Source: Candidatus Bacteroides pullicola
GTDB taxonomy: Bacteria; Bacteroidota; Bacteroidia; Bacteroidales; Bacteroidaceae
Length of the DNA: 64,000 nucleotides
Assembly (NCBI GenBank): GCA_019115825.1
Contig: DXCV01000065.1
Coordinates: forward strand, 1 to 64,000
Reading direction: 5' to 3'
Part shown: positions 62,083 to 64,000 of the stretch, in pieces
How the letters are laid out: each line of letters begins with the position of its first letter
Numbering within the stretch: position 1 is the first letter of the stretch
Notes under the pieces: generated by a model
What the model was told of the DNA's origin: nothing
What the model saw: the letters and a program-made list of their open reading frames with translations, nothing else
Databases searched by the model: none
Translations under genes and position numbers: made by a program

Positions 62083-63608
62083 GCGAAGAAAGAGACATCA
62101 TCATGATAGGCGGAGGCCTGGGTGGACTGACTACCGGCGCCCTCCTCGCCAAGGAAGGATACCGAGTGACGATGTTGGAGAAAAACGCCATCCTGGGTGG
62201 AGGCTTGCAATGCTTCCGTCGCCGGGGTGTCCTCTTCGAGACGGGGATGCACGTCCTGGGTGGTTTCGAACCCGGCCACAATCTGAATCGCATCTGCACG
62301 TACCTGGACATCCTGGACAAACTGGACATCCGTCCTACGGACAGCGATTGTATGGATGCCGTCACCTTCGGTACGGAAACCTACCGCCTGCCGCGCGGAA
62401 AGGAAGCGTTTGCAGACTATCTCGTCCGCCTCTTCCCGGAGCAGGCAGACGGGATACGCCGCTATATGGACGATTTGTGGGCCTTGAGCGAGGAAGTAGA
62501 TCTGTTCTATCTCCGTCCGGACGAAAGCAGCATGCTGCGTCCCCACTCCGAGGATTTCCTGCTTCCTGCCGACGAGTTCATCGCCAAGTATATCACGGAC
62601 GCGCGTCTGGCCGAGTTACTGGCCTACATGAATCCGATGTATGGCGGTGTGGCGGGGCATACCCCGGCCTTTGTACACGCCCTCATCAATGTGCTCTACA
62701 TCAATGGGTCGGCTATGTTTGTGGACGGTAGTCAGCAGATGGCAGACGCCTTGGCAGATGTCATCCGCGCATCGGACGGGAGCATCTATGCGGGCGACCC
62801 GGTGACAGCCATCCATGTGGAGGATCACCAGGTGAAGCAAGTGGTTACCCGGAGTGGAAAGACATACACCGGCGATTGGTACATATCCGACCTGCATCCC
62901 TGCACCTTACTGGAGCTTCTGCCGGAGAAAGCTTTCCTGAAGTCATACCGCGACCGCCTGCGCGAGATTCCCAATTCCTATTCCGCCTTCTCGCTCTATA
63001 TCAAGTTCAAGGAGGAAGCCCGGCGTCCCTTCGTGAATCACCCTTGCTACTGGCAGGAAGAACACGGCCACGTCTGGCAGTTGTGTGACTATGACGAGGC
63101 AACTTTCCCCCGCGGATTCATGTATCTGACTCCTCCCTCCCATCAGCAAGGACCTTGGGCGGAGCGCATGACGGTGAACTGTCCGATGCCCTTTAGTGCT
63201 GTCAGTCAATGGGCAGACAGCGCAACCGGACATCGCCCGTCCGACTACGTGGCCTGGAAAGAACGTTCCCTGCAGCAGGTGCTGGACAAGCTGGAGCGTG
63301 CCTGCCCCGGCATCCGTGCCGATATAGATTTCTGTTTCGCATCCACGCCCCTTACTATACGCGATTATTATGGTACGAAAGAGGGGGCTCTCTACGGCTA
63401 CAACCGGGATTGTAAGAACATGACTCTGTCTCAGCTGCCTGTCGCTACGAAGGTGCGCAACCTCCTGCTGACAGGACAGAACATCAATCTGCATGGCATC
63501 TGTGGGGTTCCACTGACGGCTATCGAAACTGCAGAAGCATTGGTAGGACGGGGTGTGATTGTACGGAAAATTAATGATGCATACAATGAAAGACTCAAGA
63601 ACCTTTGA
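62079..63608 (+). CDS. Phytoene-desaturase/retinol-saturase-like FAD oxidoreductase (second)
   Basis: A 509-residue paralogue of the preceding gene: IIMIGGGLGGLTTGALLAKEGYRVTMLEKN, GGGLQCFRRRGVLFETGMHVLGG and a C-terminal LLLTGQNINLHGICGVPLTAIETAEALVG. The second signature has Gly where the first has Cys (GGGLQC against GGCLQC). The pair may form a heterodimer or act in sequence. ATG overlaps the preceding stop (ATGA), and it overlaps the next gene by 23 bases. Confidence 0.88.
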   Translation: MSEERDIIMIGGGLGGLTTGALLAKEGYRVTMLEKNAILGGGLQCFRRRGVLFETGMHVLGGFEPGHNLNRICTYLDILDKLDIRPTDSDCMDAVTFGTETYRLPRGKEAFADYLVRLFPEQADGIRRYMDDLWALSEEVDLFYLRPDESSMLRPHSEDFLLPADEFIAKYITDARLAELLAYMNPMYGGVAGHTPAFVHALINVLYINGSAMFVDGSQQMADALADVIRASDGSIYAGDPVTAIHVEDHQVKQVVTRSGKTYTGDWYISDLHPCTLLELLPEKAFLKSYRDRLREIPNSYSAFSLYIKFKEEARRPFVNHPCYWQEEHGHVWQLCDYDEATFPRGFMYLTPPSHQQGPWAERMTVNCPMPFSAVSQWADSATGHRPSDYVAWKERSLQQVLDKLERACPGIRADIDFCFASTPLTIRDYYGTKEGALYGYNRDCKNMTLSQLPVATKVRNLLLTGQNINLHGICGVPLTAIETAEALVGRGVIVRKINDAYNERLKNL

Positions 63609-64000
63609 CGATATCCGCCCCTATCGGGACGATGAGATACCTGCTGCCATGCAGCGTATTGTGGAGAGTACCACTTTCCCGTTGCTGGCCTCTTATGTGT
63701 TTCCGAACCGCGACTTGGGCGAAGTGCGCCAACTCATCAAGTCCGTGCGCACCATCGGTGAGTTCCAATCAAGGGTCATGTTTTATATGAACGAGGAGAT
63801 TATCCGGCGGACGATGACCCGCTTTACTTGGAGTGGGATGGAACATCTGTCGCCCGAACAGAAATATCTCTTCATCGGCAATCACCGCGACATTGTCCTC
63901 GACTCCAGCCTGATGGAATATGTCCTTTACAAGAACGGACACGAGACCAGCGAGATCACCTTCGGAGCCAACCTGATGCAAAGTCCGCTTATCGTGGACA
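63586..64000 (+). CDS. Acyltransferase-like protein, cut by the window edge
   Basis: ATG 63586 opens MKDSRTFDDIRPYRDDEIPAAMQRIV and runs to the right edge (138 codons seen). The motif FIGNHRDIVLDSSLMEYVL is an NHxxxxLD acyltransferase active site like that of PlsB/PlsC-type enzymes. It overlaps the oxidoreductase gene by 23 bases, so it is another member of the cluster operon and a third free-standing or fused acyltransferase unit in it. Confidence 0.8.
   Translation, partial: MKDSRTFDDIRPYRDDEIPAAMQRIVESTTFPLLASYVFPNRDLGEVRQLIKSVRTIGEFQSRVMFYMNEEIIRRTMTRFTWSGMEHLSPEQKYLFIGNHRDIVLDSSLMEYVLYKNGHETSEITFGANLMQSPLIVD

Overview
The window is a chromosomal segment from a gut-type Bacteroidales bacterium (Bacteroidaceae-like). 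The evidence is a SusC/SusD pair with a hybrid two-component regulator, many secreted proteins and lipoproteins, and repeated -7 boxes of the Bacteroides form TAnnTTTG, several with a TTG/TTTG element 18-21 bases upstream. GC is moderately high except in one AT-rich island gene. I cannot name the species.

Layout. 1-510 looks like the leader and tandem promoters of an rRNA operon reading out of the left edge. 511-1308 is an ADP-ribosylglycohydrolase. 1404-16526 (minus strand) is a polysaccharide utilization locus: carboxylesterase, SusC, SusD, three CE1-type esterases and two GH3 glycosidases. A divergent hybrid two-component regulator follows at 16739-20797. 21115-26313 is housekeeping: rbfA, a LolC/FtsX-like permease, an O-methyltransferase, pyruvate kinase, aroQ and xerD. 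26470-28038 is an ECF sigma operon. 28258-31279 holds two related fimbrillin-like/FGE-sulfatase-like genes, both damaged.

31400-38507 is an integrative island of about 7.1 kb in the 3' end of a tRNA-Leu(CAA) gene. It has a 14-bp att repeat, a tyrosine integrase, a DUF1016/YhcG-type nuclease, an AT-rich gene fusing a membrane anchor and WG repeats to a DEDDh exonuclease, a MITE-like element and two unknown genes. 38736-44716 is housekeeping again: mannose-1-phosphate guanylyltransferase, HIT protein, greA, a TlpA-like lipoprotein without its CxxC, and pnp.

44867 to the right edge is one long plus-strand biosynthetic cluster of the aryl-polyene/flexirubin type. It encodes a FabG-like reductase, three ketosynthases (two with an extra C-terminal domain), two carrier proteins, two hotdog dehydratase-like proteins, a thioesterase, an O-methyltransferase, three acyltransferase units (one fused to an MMPL exporter), a LolA-like protein, a glycosyltransferase and two phytoene-desaturase-like oxidoreductases. 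These would build a conjugated, probably membrane-anchored pigment and deliver it to the envelope. The cluster continues past the window.

The most unexpected structural signal is a set of short intergenic arrays with unrelated sequences but the same repeat period of 22 bp: at about 429, 9921, 16591, 24815, 28082, 42215, 48651 and 54966. Several have units that are themselves small inverted repeats.
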